A program made the position numbers and the translations under genes. Below, in pieces: positions 24,093-36,150 of a stretch of 64,000 nt of DNA; positions within the stretch are counted from its first letter, which is position 1, and every line of letters starts with the position of its first letter. The stretch comes from Eunapius fragilis (lineage: Eukaryota > Porifera > Demospongiae > Spongillida > Spongillidae), in the NCBI GenBank assembly GCA_963681505.1, contig OY811972.1:5176332-5240331 (forward strand), read 5' to 3'. The notes under the pieces were generated by a model. It saw only the letters and a program-made list of their open reading frames with translations. It was not told where the DNA came from and ran no database searches.

Positions 24093-24376
24093 CAAGTAAA
24101 TAAAAACATTCTCTACGAGAAAGTTGGTGGGATATAGGATTTGATTATGACATTGGTGGTGTAAAAAGCAAGGAAACAAGGTCTTATCAGAAGGGAAAAT
24201 GTCATAGTCCTGTATTTAGCACATTTCTAGGACATGTGTTGTTTGTGTGCTAAATATAGGACTATGACATTTTCCCTTCTGATAAGACCTTGTTTCCTTG
24301 CTTTTTACACCACCAATGTCATAATCAAATCCTATATCCCACCAACTTTCTCGTAGAGAATGTTTTTATTTACTTG
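24093..24376. mobile_element. Long-hairpin MITE, copy H2
   Basis: A 284-bp inverted repeat from CAAGTAAATAAAAACATTCT to AGAATGTTTTTATTTACTTG. The outer stem has TTCTCTACGAGAAAGTTGGT; the inner stem has GGAAACAAGGTCTTATCAGA and TAGTCCTGTATTTAGCAC. The loop is about 20 bases. It lies 129 bp after the stop of the broken gene. Confidence 0.9.
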
Positions 24377-24429
24377 TTAACATAACCACAGTCCAGGTAA
24401 TGATAACCAATGAAAAAACAACCCCCCCC

Positions 24430-24430
<1 letters not shown>

Positions 24431-24461
<31 letters not shown>
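24431..24461. repeat. CA microsatellite after a poly-C run
   Basis: A C run (24422-24432) leads into about 15 CA units and ATATATG. The stretch 24462-25130 holds nothing recognised. Confidence 0.9.
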
Positions 24462-24466
<5 letters not shown>

Positions 24467-25130
24467 GCACCCAGGTGGAGAGAAGCAAATTTATTGGCTC
24501 ATGTGGGCCTAATGCTAGGGAGTATATAGACGTCATATCACTGATATCAGGGCCATGGGTGACCCCCTAAGCTTTTTTAGTTGGATACACAAGTACAGTG
24601 TACACAACATTTAATAATCCCTCCTGCCTTATCTCGCAAGCCAGACAGGTGACCGTACTACATGTACATGTATGACGTGGCTGGGTACTTCTCGTGATAG
24701 CCCCTAGTCCACGCCATTGTACGGTCTGCTTGTGAGACTACCTTATCACCCCCAATTCCTGCATGAAACTCGTGAGTGAAATCCCCACCCAATCTGTGTC
24801 TCCTTCACATCACAATGATAGGCGCATTGCCACATTGTCCATCTTACCCTGACTAACTTCAATCCTTCCCCACCGACCACTTGCCTCCTCGTCCTGTCTC
24901 TGCATGCCTCTTTTTCACCCTTGTCAACACCGATCGCGATGGTTAAATAAACCATTGAACTAGCGCCGCGGAAATTTTTTTCTAGGAATCGGGCTTCAGC
25001 TTTGTCAATTCCGGTACTTATTATAGGCCTAGTAGTAGTCTGTACTAAATTCGCAATTGCAATAAACCCAAAATTCCAGTATAAAACTCGCTGAAACCGT
25101 GTTATGCCAGGACCGATTTGATGCGCATTC

Positions 25131-25390
25131 AAAAAGTTGGTGGGCACATAAGATTGACAATGGTGGTGTAAATAGCATGGAAACAAGTGTGGCAGAAATT
25201 TTTATGGAAAATTGAAATAGGCCTATGTTTAGCCCATTCCACAGGCGTGCACTGCTAAAATGTGTGCGGGCTAAATATATAGGCCTATTTCAATTTTCCA
25301 TAAAAATTTCTGCCACATGCTTTATATACCACCATTGTCAATCCTATATGCCCACCAACTTACTCGTTAGAGAATGTTCTTATTTACTTG
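25131..25390. mobile_element. Long-hairpin MITE, copy H3 (left end truncated)
   Basis: It begins AAAAAGTTGGTGGGCACATA and ends TTAGAGAATGTTCTTATTTACTTG (in parts). The stem has GGTGGTGTAAATAGCATGGA, degenerate to GCTTTATATACCACC on the other arm. The inner stem (TTTTTATGGAAAATTGAAAT) is unlike H1 and H2 but is fully complementary within this copy. The outermost CAAGTAAATAAAAACATTCTC of the left arm is missing. Confidence 0.85.
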
Positions 25391-25925
25391 TTTCATGAGT
25401 TTGTTTTTTCTCCCTGTCATAGAGCACTTAGCCTCGTCCTCAGGTGCCATTTTTATACAATATTAGAATGCATGCAAGATGCAATGAATAAATACACTAA
25501 TGATTACATTACACACTTAATTAGAAAATGCGTAATACGCCTTGTACATGTACATGTATCAAAACTTTAGGAAAATATTTAGCAACTGCAACTTACACAC
25601 ATTTGATGAATTGCAACTCAATTGAATATGGGTAACACTTCTGTATACACATGTGCAGTCTTTTATTGCACATCAGATGTAGCAAAGACATAGATGATAA
25701 CCTACAAGATTGACCTTTACATGGGAAAATTACTTGTGGAAACAAAGCCTTACTGTATATCAGATAATATGAACACAAGACTCTGCATGCTTGGGCAGGC
25801 ATACATGAAACACCTAGCTTAGCTACATACAGCATGCTATAACCAAGATTATGTATGCTGTAATATACCTTGGGGTGGTAATGGTAGTTGTAAGACCCTT
25901 CCAATACCGACTCCTTTTAGCTCCT
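25391..25925. other. Region without a recognised feature
   Basis: AT-rich sequence with only short open frames; nothing supported. Confidence 0.4.
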
Positions 25926-26288
25926 TTAACCCTTTAAGTGCGAAGAGAGCCTTTTTGTGCCCAATGTGAATGCTTCACCAATGCCTGGAAACCAATCATT
26001 AACTCTTTGACCGCCAAGTGCACATTCATGTGCACACTTATTAGATAATCAAATAGTGTCGCATGGTTACACATTTTGTGCACCAAAAAGCCCTCAGGAC
26101 ATAGAGCTATGACTGGAGTGTTGGCTTTTAATAAAAAGGAAAGACTAACAGCTGCAGATGTACGTGTAATGGCGCCTCTATCGTCACTAGCGGCTATGAA
26201 TAAGCACCCGCTTGTTCTACTAAAATTAATAGGGGAGAGCGAAGCCTTTTTAAACACCTCGACCTTAGAAATAACACCAAGGGATTAA
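25926..26288. mobile_element. Possible piggyBac-type non-autonomous element
   Basis: TTAA at 25926-25929 is followed by CCCTTTAAGTGCGAAGAGAG. The right side ends AAGGGA before TTAA at 26285-26288. A second TTAA start (TTAACTCTTTGACCGCCAAG, about 25997) is close, followed by the palindrome AAGTGCACATTCATGTGCAC. piggyBac elements use TTAA targets and CCC-starting ends. The two ends match over only a few bases, so this is tentative. Confidence 0.35.
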
Positions 26289-26669
26289 AAAACGTGTTTT
26301 CGTTTGCTGTTTTATTGTATACACCATCACACACGATATGTAAGGCTTTAAATCCCCGCCCACTTGGCTCCGCCTATATCGAGTGATGTTGGCAACCATT
26401 GTTTTCAAGCTATAGTATACACCAAATAAACATCATAAAACGCTTTTTAATCATAGTAGCATCTTTAAGTAAGCTAACTGTGTCATTCTTCGAGAACGGC
26501 GACTAGGTAGCCATAATTAAAAACATCGCTGGACGACGTCAATCCGCTCATGCAAAACACCTTATCACACATGACTTCCTTCTATGGTTTCCTCCCACTA
26601 CATACCACTGATGTGTGTACTCAACAGGTGTGACTAGTACATTACCATCCCACTTGTAGGGTTAATGGC
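26289..26669. other. Region without a recognised feature
   Basis: Mixed-composition sequence between the piggyBac-like relic and the decayed repeat-coding gene. No motif recognised. Confidence 0.4.
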
Positions 26670-26998
26670 ATGCATGCAGCTGAATGGCCCTTGTATACCT
26701 GCCTTCTATAGCAGCACGGTACTCATCAAGGTCCTCTTGATATCACTGCCTTTTAGCAGCATGGTTCTCCTCGAGGTTCTCTTGATATCGCTGCCTTTTT
26801 GCCTTTTTGTAGCACGGTTCTCCTCGAAGTCCTCTTGATGTCGCTGCCTTTTAGCAGATCGCTTAGATTCAATATCTGCGCTGTAGCTCAGTAGCTATCA
26901 CGTACAGAGGCCTTCTAATTTTTAGGATTGGCCTTGTAGCGCTTCAGGAGGTATTCCGCTCGTTGGATTGATCCCTTCTTTTGATTGCGTGAAGGCAT
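26670..26998 (-). pseudogene. Decayed N-terminus of a basic repeat protein (KRQRYQE repeats)
   Basis: From an ATG at 26998 the minus strand reads MPSRNQKKGSIQRAEYLLKR, then stops and frame changes, then degenerate 17-residue repeats of the type AAKRQRYQEDLEENR: SAKRQRHQEDFEENRAT, KRQ..YQENLEENHAA, KRQ(stop)YQEDLDEYRAA. The repeats are about 51 bases each. A 10-base duplication (about 26810) breaks the frame. Similar basic tandem repeats occur at the N-terminus of invertebrate helicase-type and other transposon polyproteins, but no enzyme domain follows here, so the identity is open. Confidence 0.5.
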
Positions 26999-27596
26999 TT
27001 TTAGTAAAACAACTTCACTAGCCAAAGTACATAACGATAGGAACACCATAGTGCCTGTTGGAGTATTTATATTGCCTAATAAAACTATTATAAAACATTC
27101 TTATTAAGAACTTGCTAGGTGTGATATGTGTCCACATGACATGCAGGGATAATGTGCCGGTAAATTTCAAAGCGATTCGTACCATTGCCGTTCTTCAAAA
27201 CCGTTATGCATTCAAGACGACGAGCAACGATTTCATTGGGCCTGGGCACGAGAAACAGGTTCTTTGTCTAGAAACGCATAGTTTTATGACATGAAACTAG
27301 CATGAAAACGTAGATCTTAGAGTTGTCATTCTTTTTCAACAAAGAGATAAGCGATCCGTTTCTTCGTTGTCCCTCCAGACGCAACATAAAATAATGATAT
27401 TCATCATTCCTCAAATCAATCCTATATTGAACGTGCTGGCGTCTTCACAATTGAGTGTTATATTCTTAATGCCATGCATATATAGGGTTTCGATAGTTCA
27501 ATTACCGACAGATGCAGACACTACACAAGGGCAGTCTGAAGCCACACCTACAACCAGGAGTCATTCTAGAGACATTGTTAGGGTTTGTGAGTGTGA
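26999..27596. other. Region without a recognised feature
   Basis: Short open frames only. No motif, repeat or RNA gene was identified. Confidence 0.4.
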
Positions 27597-27751
27597 GTGA
27601 GCATGTGTGTGAAAGGTTTATGTGTGTGTGGGAAGGGTTTATGTGTGTGTGCATGGGAAGTGTTTTTCTGTGTCTGTGTGTGCGTATGTGTGTGTGGTTT
27701 GTGTGTGTGTGTGTGTGTGTGTGTGCGTGGGAAGGGTTTGTGTGTGTGTGA
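27597..27751. repeat. GT-rich microsatellite/minisatellite
   Basis: Imperfect GT runs punctuated by GGGAAGGGTTTATGTGTGTG modules at about 27640, 27657 and 27728. Open frames here are low complexity. Confidence 0.85.
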
Positions 27752-29675
27752 ATTAAGGTCTCTCACCTATTCAAGATCATTACTCGACTCTGAACTCTTG
27801 AGACGTCAGTCTATATACAGCATTGTGGACGTTGGACAAAGAACACACAAATGCAAAAGCACACACCCACACACATAAACCGTACTTAAACCACTGCCGG
27901 TTGTTGCTGTGCGTGGATATCTAAATACGTACGGTCTATAAACTAGCATTAACTTATGCGCAACAGTTTGTATGAACACAGTATACACATCACTCACGCA
28001 CATGACACTATATACCTTGCTTAACCTTTACAACACAATTCTCCATTCCATTTCAATCATGTGTTCACTTCTGAAAAATAATAATCCTATGAATCTGTAT
28101 TAAACATTGTAGCCACACCCAGCGACGGTCCTATGGTATAGGCTACGATAGTCGATAGGCGTGTGTCCTAGTAAGTAGTAACTAACCAGACGAAAGTGCT
28201 TTTCACTCGGTTCTATATCCGCATTTCGCTCGCGCGTGGTAAGTGCTTTTCACTCGTTTTAAGTGTCACTCGCACTTTGCGCGAGTGGCAAAGAGTGAAC
28301 TTCGTTCTTGCAGTGTATAGTATGAAATGTGACAATTGTCGCAACTCGTGACTTGATGTGGCGGAGCTAGAGTATGGGAGTAATGATGCATAGCATACAA
28401 TGTCGGAATTATTGCGTTTATACCCTCTCCCATGAAGGCAAACACTCACACAAACATGCACACACATATCATGTCAAGAAATTTCGGGCGCTCATTAGCA
28501 ATTCCTGGCCAATTTTGCAAACGTCCGTCACATTTCCCGCGCACGCGTCCATAGAAATGAATGGGGTACAGTTCATTTTTTAATACCATAAATCAGGGAA
28601 AGTTGCTATTTAAGTTTTCCAAAAGCCCCATGATGGATAACTTGATAACCTATCACTCTGCCAGGTTGATGGAATTTTCAGCCACTGCTGCTGGCTTCCT
28701 CATAAGGATTAGTACTCCTCCATAGAGATGTATGGAAAATTGCTTTTTATAATGATTTTTTATCACTTTTCTTTTTTGTTACTCTGAATTTAAGATAGGA
28801 AGATATTGCTTTCCTCATTTCAAATGATGCTAATATGATCAAGGCAACTATCTACCAGGTTCTCGTGCTCATAGGATTCTTCCCCTGACTTCCTGGGGCA
28901 CTTTTGGTCATGAGGGTATCTATAGTTCAGTTGAATAAGGTTAAAAATTAATAAACGCCCGTGACAGTAAATTATTTCAGGCCGCGCAGAGCTGGAAGTA
29001 GCGAACTTAACAGCACGCAAATGGGTATGCATGTTCTTTGTTTGGAACTATATAAGAGTGCATCTTTTTGGATTGATACTAAGCCGTTTGAAGTTTATGG
29101 TCTGTCAAACGCTGAGTAGTCCTAGGTCTATTCGATAAACAGTATATGTAAATACGTGTGTTTGCTTTCTGAAAAACTAAGGCATCACTGAAGGCCGCTA
29201 CGCGTATAAGTAAGGCCACTATAGGCCTAGAGCTTTGTATATTCGACCACGTGGTGGCGCTATGAGTATGACAGCTGGGAAATTAACGTTCCTTTTCTTT
29301 TGCTACTTTTCCCTATGCATGCGTGTATATCCGCCACATTTATAATGCGGTCGTTGTATACAGTCGTATGTTATATATATATATGCGGTCCTTCTACAAA
29401 GTCGTATATACGATATGCGCGACAGAGACAAGCCTTATAAGGACAGTGCCCAATTATAATCACGTGTGATCTGACTTATGGCTACGTAACTTTGGATGTG
29501 TTCTTTTTGGCTCCCTCTGCAGTGGCAGATCTAGGAGCGCGTGATCTCCTTGTCCGGGTTACTAGGAGCTGACAGCGACCTTCCAGACCCTACCTAACTA
29601 CACAGTTAGCTATTATCTATGGCAACATCTCCCCAATCCGCTACTGCTTGAGCCAATAGGATGATGCCATGTAAG
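27752..29675. other. Region without a recognised gene
   Basis: A short internal repeat at about 28190-28260 (AAGTGCTTTTCACTCG twice) and nearby GCGCGAGTGGCAAAGAGTG can pair with CACTCGCACTTTGCGCGAGTG. A TA/ATGCGGTC repeat lies at about 29345-29410. No coding motif seen. Confidence 0.45.
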
Positions 29676-29689
29676 TGTTGACCCCCATC

Positions 29690-30140
29690 ACTTTCTGTCT
29701 TCTCCCATCACTGTCCCCTCTCCCCATCACTGTCCCCTCCTCCCTATCACTCTCCCCTCCTCTCCTCTCTGTACCCTCCTCCCCATCTCTGTCTTCTCCT
29801 TCCATCACTGTCCCCCTACTTCCCATCACTGTCCCCTCCTTCCCATCACTGTCCCCTCCTTCCCATCACTGCCCCCTCCTTCCCATCACTGTCCCCTCCT
29901 CCCCATCACTGTCCTCTCCTCATCACTGCCCCCTCTTTCCATCACTGCCCCCTCTTCCCATCACTGTACCCTCTTCCCCATCACTGTATCACTGTGCAAA
30001 CCTCTTCCCCATCACTGTATCACTGTACCCTCTTCCCCATCACTGTATCACTGTGCAAACCTCTTCCCCATCACTGTATCACTGTACCCTCTTCCCCATC
30101 ACTGTACCCTCTTTCCCATCACTGTCCCCTCCTTCCCATT
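29690..30140. repeat. 20-bp minisatellite (CCCATCACTGTCCCCTCCTT)
   Basis: About 20 imperfect units of roughly 20 bases built on CCCATCACTGTCCCCTCCTT. The right half is organised in a longer step that adds ATCACTGTGCAAACCTCTTC. The long Ser/Pro-rich open frame across it is a product of the repeat. Confidence 0.9.
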
Positions 30141-31196
30141 GCATCATGTTGTCATATTCTGGCAGATTGTTTTTCCCCAACTGGTATTGTACTCTCAGGG
30201 TATTCCAATCTGTTCAGTTGAAAAAGACTCCTCTTGAGTGTTAGTGAAGTGTGCATACCTAGGGGTCTGCCAGCAGCTCAGGTTCCATGCTCAGTGACCA
30301 GGGATTGGACCCACCTTGATGAACAGTGTGGCGTACATGGACTGCTAACCACCCTCCAGGTGACAATCTCAAATGGAAAGCTTCGTGTGGTCATACAATG
30401 CCTACTGAATATGCAGACTATGTGACATTTGTATTTGGCTATGTACATGTATGGTGTTGTCACAAGTTTGTATGTTTATGTATCGAATGTATTGTAAAAG
30501 GCCAGAGTGCATGATACACTTGTATTAGAGAAGTAACTCAGGTCTTTGTGGTTTCATATGTACCGCCTATTTAATTAGGAGGGTTATTAGTTGTGGGTTT
30601 TATATAAACTTTTCCCATCCCTGGGGGGGGGGGGGGGAGGGGGGAGATTGTTCCTGGCAACTGGAAGTACTCCTTTGCCATTGTGTATGTGAGTTGTGAT
30701 CACCAGCCTTCATGCTATTGATCTGTGAAGAGATCTACATCATGTCATTTCTGTGCTGTGAACATTGATGAACAGTGCTAAGTAGAAAGACAGGCGCATG
30801 TACATGTATGTAATCTACATGCAACCATGCATCAATGTTAAAAGTAGCACTTGTATTGTTTCTTCAGCTCTGTGTCTGGGTGGTTACATGTGTATTCATA
30901 ACTAGCTGTTTGAAGTGATAGTGCATAACCTACACATGAAGTGAGAAACAAGGAACCATAGTCTAGTGTTACTGCCACATGAGTGTACAAAGCTTTTATA
31001 TTGCGCTGTGAGATAGTGAGTAAGTGGAACTACTGAATGAAGTGCATGTTGGTGATATAAGTTTTGAATTGTATAAGCTTACAAAAAGGATGAATTAATA
31101 TTGCATATAATAATAGTAAACATTAATCAGGAGCCATATTAGTACAAGGTACAAAAACAAATGGTTATTGAGTTTAAAGTGATCTGAGAACTGTTC
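30141..31196. other. Region without a recognised gene
   Basis: A G run at about 30621-30645 and otherwise AT-rich DNA. The stretch ATAATAATAGTAAACATTAA (about 31107) resembles ATAATAATAGTAACATTAAT at about 36228, on the other side of the two-gene element and in the same orientation. Confidence 0.4.
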
Positions 31197-31682
31197 CTAA
31201 CATCTTTTTTTAACTAGGTTTACTACTAAAACTTCCTCAAAGCTCCTTGCTTTGGGCACTACTTTTCCATCGTCTTGGTTGATAAAAGTCGTAGGTGACC
31301 ATTTCAACTTACTATGTAAGCGAATAGGAAAGTCAATGGTACATCCATCACCCAACTTGTCACAACACTTGGACCAGTTGCAAGGGAAGTATTCAGTGTT
31401 GAAATCTTCATATTCATACCAGCGCCCTAGTCCATGTGAGGGTTCCTTTCCTTTCCGGCCAAACAAAAACATGTAAACGTCTGTTCTAAATGATACTGTA
31501 AACTTAAAGGAACGATTAACTCCACATTTTAGTGATGCAGATATGTAAGCTAAAAATGTTGAAACATTATCCAGGAGTGCACGAAGAGGTGGTTCAGGGT
31601 GGGTGTAGCATCTGCAATGGGATGTTGTGATGTAGTAAATTACATGATATAAATTTGACTGCACTGAGTTACTTAATTCCTA

Positions 31683-31720
<38 letters not shown>

Positions 31721-32050
31721 ATATGTGGGACAATGCATTAGGCATGCACACCCTTACTGGTCTGCATCAAACGTCATGGCGTCTTCCACCACCCATGAAC
31801 ACTCTTCCTTAGAATAACCTTGCCAAAGTGCAAGGTATTCAGCACGTGCCTGTGTGTGAATAAAACGGAGTTTAACGCACGCACATAAAATGGCCATTGT
31901 ATTGCACTGTATATTACGACGCACCTTCTTCTTACGCCTTGCCACCAAACGTTCAACAATAAAAAGGTCATTCTCATCTGCAGCTAAATGTAGTTCATCA
32001 TTGAAAAAGCCTGGTTGTTTCCTAGCGCGCGGACGGAGACGTGTCGCCAT
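31197..32050 (-). CDS. Chromodomain protein, 210 aa, partner gene of a putative mobile element
   Basis: Three exons in coding order: 31925-32050, 31758-31849, 31197-31611. Phases join cleanly to 633 bases (211 codons with stop). The start is the ATG at 32050 (MATRLRPRARKQPGF). Residues about 29-72, split by intron 1, form a chromodomain: DLFIVERLVARRKKK, then EYLALWQGYSKEECSWVVED. This fits the family pattern (xxVExILxRR, YLVKWxGY, TWE), a fold that binds methyl-lysine or acts as a targeting module. The remaining 135 residues, with a Cys-rich patch (WSKCCDKLGDGC), match no domain that I know. It is head-to-head with the 745-aa DDE-like gene, 125 bp away, suggesting a shared promoter and joint function. 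A G run (31686-31719) lies in intron 2. The chromodomain call is firm; a mobile-element role is inference. Confidence 0.8.
31686..31719. repeat. Poly-G tract in an intron of the chromodomain gene
   Basis: A pure run of about 34 G, between exons 2 and 3 of the chromodomain gene. Confidence 0.9.
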
Positions 32051-32175
32051 TCAAATTATGCTCTTGAAAGTCACAAAAAAATAAATAAATAAAATCAATT
32101 AATGTTTCTGTTGAAATCGTGCTTCAATAAGTGAGCGGTTCGTGATCTGAATATAACATAACCGATCGCTGGGGC
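32051..32175. promoter_or_regulatory. 125-bp bidirectional intergenic region
   Basis: It separates the two start codons of the divergent pair. AT-rich with an AAATAAATAAATAAAATC stretch. No TATA box or binding site can be named with confidence; both promoters must lie here or overlap the coding starts. Confidence 0.5.
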
Positions 32176-33520
32176 ATGGAGGGAAACAAATGTACAACAA
32201 ATGAAATGCTCGTCACTATTGATGCTGCAGAAAGCGATGAAGCCATATGCTGCATCGTAGTACCTAACACCTTATTGCTTGATTTAAGCACGAAGACATG
32301 GAAGAGCTTATCTTTGGTCGCATGCATCAATGAACACGTCGTAGATGAGGCTATTCTTCTGAACCCAGAATGTGCACGCCTGGAAACTGTTTTGCGTAAG
32401 AAAGCCGGTGTTATAGCAAATTTGTTCCGTACATCCCAAGGTAGAAAGAAAGGCGAGGTTCTAAAGAATTCAACTCGATTTACAATATACCGTGGGGAGT
32501 GTCTGTCTGCTTTGGAGTTGAAGAATAAAGCAGACCTAGCCGAGTCCCTTGACAGCTATGTTGCTATTACTGACGAGCTGATAGCAAACTTAGTTAGTGA
32601 TGTAGAAGAGATGGAAACAGAATTGGCTTGGATACATGAACTCGAAAACAGTGGGAAGACTATTGATGAGCTATCGATAAGTCAGAGAAAAAGAAAATTG
32701 GAGGCGGTGAAAGGCAACGCTGTGAAGGCATTATCCTTCACGGAATCCTACGGTCTAACTGCCGATACACTCACTATGCACACGGCGTCCGGTAAGAGTG
32801 TTCAAATTTCTCTTTCTGATTCGGATGCGCAAACAGAAGAAAGAAGAAAACTAGAAGTCCTGTACTTATTAGACAAGTACTGCGTGAGCGATGCTTTTTA
32901 CCAGGCGCTATCAATGGAATGCGATAGCCTTCCGAGAGCATACAAAGTTAAAGCTGCTAGATCAGAGTTCAACAAAACAGTGGAACTATTCAGTATCCCA
33001 ACGTTTGATGGGTCTTATAGGCACGTTGAAACGGCAATTCGGGAGGAGATAACTAGACTGGTTAGTGTTTTTACAAATATCAGTTATATATGGTCAGTGT
33101 GTCCGGCAAACTCATCTTTGTGATACTTTTCAGGACAAGGAAAAGAATAGTAACGCTGGCATGGAAATGTATGGCTAACTATAAATTCAGTGCCCAATAC
33201 CTTTATGATGATAGTCCAACTTTGATGCATAATAATAATTTGATAGAGGCTCTTTGCGACTTATGAAAAATAAAAAAAAACTGAAACTCATGCAAAAAAA
33301 CAACCCAGAAGGGCGATTTTGCATGCTGGACACTGTCTCATATTGTACATCTTTGCATTCATTTGCAGCTTGGGGAATGTCCAACTTTGTTCCAGCCTGG
33401 TGAGAAGATTCCTGTAAAATTCAGTGGTGATGGTGCTAAATTCTCAAGGACGAGCAACGTGATGATCTTGTCTTTTTCTATCTTAGTCCCTCAAGGCAGA
33501 TATTTATCAGGATCTGGTAA

Positions 33521-33574
<54 letters not shown>

Positions 33575-36150
33575 GTGTGTGTGTTTGTGTATGCATGCAT
33601 GTGTGTGGAAAGGGTGTAATGGTTAGAAAACCTTACATGTAGTTCCTACATTACACAGTTTATTTATTACCACACACATTACATGAAGATGCATGGTGAT
33701 TGCTAACTGCTGTAAAGTGTTTTTGTTTAGGGTGTAAACAATGTTTAATGTTTTGATAAAGGGCGAATGGTTGTACACCTACCCCCTGCTTATAATTAGA
33801 TGTAGCATGGGAAAGCATATATGGCATTAAAAGGGGAACATTGTCTAAGGTTAAAGTAGGTCTAGCCACCTGCCTGTCGGCAACTCACCCTTCTAAACAT
33901 ACTATCCCAAACTAGATTGTTCCTCTGTCTGGTTCCAGGTATTGTATTGCTATATATATAATGGTGTTCTTGGGGAAAGCAACCATTCAATCTCATAGCC
34001 AGCTATTGACGACCTGAACTTTTGCTGACCCACCCACCACTCCTCTTGTGCACTGTTTGTACCTCTACACTGATTTTCCTGTCATATATCAATGGCAGGC
34101 GGCACCCTTCGGGCTTCTACCCTGACCAACCACGTCAAACCCATGACCGTGTCATGGTGTGGCACATCTGGTCGCACACAAGGCAAGCCAGTGCTACCTT
34201 GGTCCCAGACTTGGCCTGATGGGTACACCCTGTCACCAGGTTGCCGCCTGACCCTTTTTGGGCAAACAGTTATCGTCAACTAGTTTAGATGCACGACAGG
34301 GACCTAGATGGGGTATGCATGAGTCAGATATATAGGTTATGCATAAGCACAGAAGGAGCATTCATACAGCATTAAAGCATTTATTACAGAGACAATAGGC
34401 AATTAATAATTTGGCTGCCCACACTCAAGTTCTAACATCACTCCTATAGCCTGCAGTCAGTACATACCACACAAACCAATGTAACTACACACTTGACAAG
34501 GAGGGATGCATACATGTAGATCTATGTACAACATTGTAAATAACTAATTTGTTTCTGAACATGTAGGCAACCACACAATAGCTGTCGTCAAAGGTCATGA
34601 AGACTATGAGACCGTATCAAAGGCATTTGCGATGCCATTTGGAGAAATCAACCACTTATTCGATGCAGGCTGCATAGATGTCAGTGAGAACAGTTACGAA
34701 ATTGAACTGTTTTTTGGTGGAGACATGAAGGTACATGATAGCTAAAATGTCTCTGTGTCAGTGGACTTGACAATGTGTCTATGCAGTTCATGTTGTTAGT
34801 TCTTGGTCTCAATGAAGCTCATGCTAATTATGCGTGCCCTTTCTGCACTGTTCATAAGGATGAGAGGTATGTATAAATTAAGGATCTACTGATGTTAACT
34901 GAACATTCTTTATATGCATGTACGCATGGATAGATGGGATACATCAAAGCCAGAAGTACTGTACACAGTCACCAAGTCAAGAACAATTGCATCACTTCGG
35001 TACGATAACTGGTTTCAAAGAATATTAAATTATTATGATTAATTTTCAGGCATTGTTGTACAAGGGGAAGGTCTGTACAGTCGAGGCAAGGCTCTGTGAA
35101 CCTGCCACTGCTAAAAATCCCAGTTGACCACTACGCTATTGATGATCTTCATTTATTTCTCCGCATCTTTGATGTTTTGATGAGCAACATCATTGCATTG
35201 GCTTTATTAATGGATAGAACTGCAAGGGATGGAAGCAAAAAATACCTCGATGACCTAATCACTGCCATCAGAAGCTGTGGTGTAACATTCCATACATGGA
35301 AGGAGCAAGGTAGAGAACAGCTGAAGTGGACCTCCCTTACTGGTGACGGTAGAAAGAAAGTAATGAAGGTATTTATTATGTACAGCATGCTGTAGTCTGC
35401 TAGTGTATGTTGAATTCTACAGACACTGCCATCTAAACTAATTGAAGCCCTACCTCATGAAACCATACAAGAAACTGTTGAACTATGGAAGGTAAGCAGA
35501 AGGCCTAACTGATCAGTTATGTGGTTCATTAACATGGATGGCAGGACTTTCAAGAGCTTTGCAACACCTTATCTGCTGAAGTACCAATTCATCCGGACAC
35601 TATACACCAGAAAGTTAAGGTGTAGGTAGAACTGAGAACTGTTACTGATCGTATTTTCTATTAGGCAAAGCAATGGATTGATAGCTTCCTGTCAATATCT
35701 GCAGGAGGTTACGAAAAGAGTCATGTTACACCGTACATGCACTGTATGGTATACCATGTACCAGAGTGCATTAGGCGGTATGGTAACATACGAAAGTTTT
35801 CAGGCCAAGGTGTGTATATCTGATTCTGAATGGAACCTGCAGTGCAATTTTTTATATGCTTAGGTGTTGAAAAACACAATGACGATGCGAAGAGGGCGTA
35901 CTTCTCAAGCAATAAATGGAATGCCTCCATGGACATCATCAGAAGAGAAGCCAGGATTGACTGCTTACGAAAGTATGCTACCCCGAAAAGGCATTACACC
36001 AAGCACAATGATGCATACTGGCTCCATGGAGGCATTCAGGCAGTGAGAACATCTAGGAAAAATACAACACAACCAGATACCACCACTCCTCCCTCGTCCT
36101 CATCATCTAGCTCCACTTCTCCTTCCTCCTCCACCTGCACACACACATAA
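32176..36150 (+). CDS. 745-aa DDE-transposase-like protein, intact 10-exon gene
   Basis: Exons: 32176-33060, 33369-33516, 34567-34730, 34787-34866, 34934-34999, 35050-35368, 35423-35491, 35545-35619, 35665-35809, 35864-36150. They sum to 2,238 bases (746 codons with stop), open and in phase, with GT/AG at every junction. Residues 1-295 are helical and charged. Then come VKFSGDGAKFSR (D316), FFGGDMKFMLLVLGL (D397) followed by CPFC..H (C416, C419, H422), and FSGQGVEKHNDDAK (E653). A first Asp, a second Asp just before a CxxC..H cluster and a late Glu are the layout of RNase-H-fold transposases of the CACTA/KDZ/RAG group. I infer D316, D397 and E653 as the triad. The Ser/Thr/Pro tail is low complexity. 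A broken paralogue is at 18640-23964. The family is multi-copy but I cannot give it a name. Confidence 0.75.
33517..33600. repeat. GT microsatellite at a donor site
   Basis: The donor of exon 2 of the 745-aa gene (GTAAGT at 33517) is immediately followed by about 25 GT units. Expansion here could affect splicing (inference). Confidence 0.85.

Noticed and set aside
26880-26930. tRNA-like A box (TAGCTCAGTAGC)
   Set aside because: No B box or cloverleaf follows; it lies in the decayed minus-strand coding segment.
29675-30244. 189-codon Ser/Pro-rich plus frame
   Set aside because: It is the 20-bp minisatellite read in frame; no start context or homology.
34090-34290. GC-richer stretch in intron 2 of the 745-aa gene with GCAGGCGGCA/TGCCGCCTGA ends
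   Set aside because: The inverted match is only about 9 bases and the interior matches no SINE or RNA that I know.
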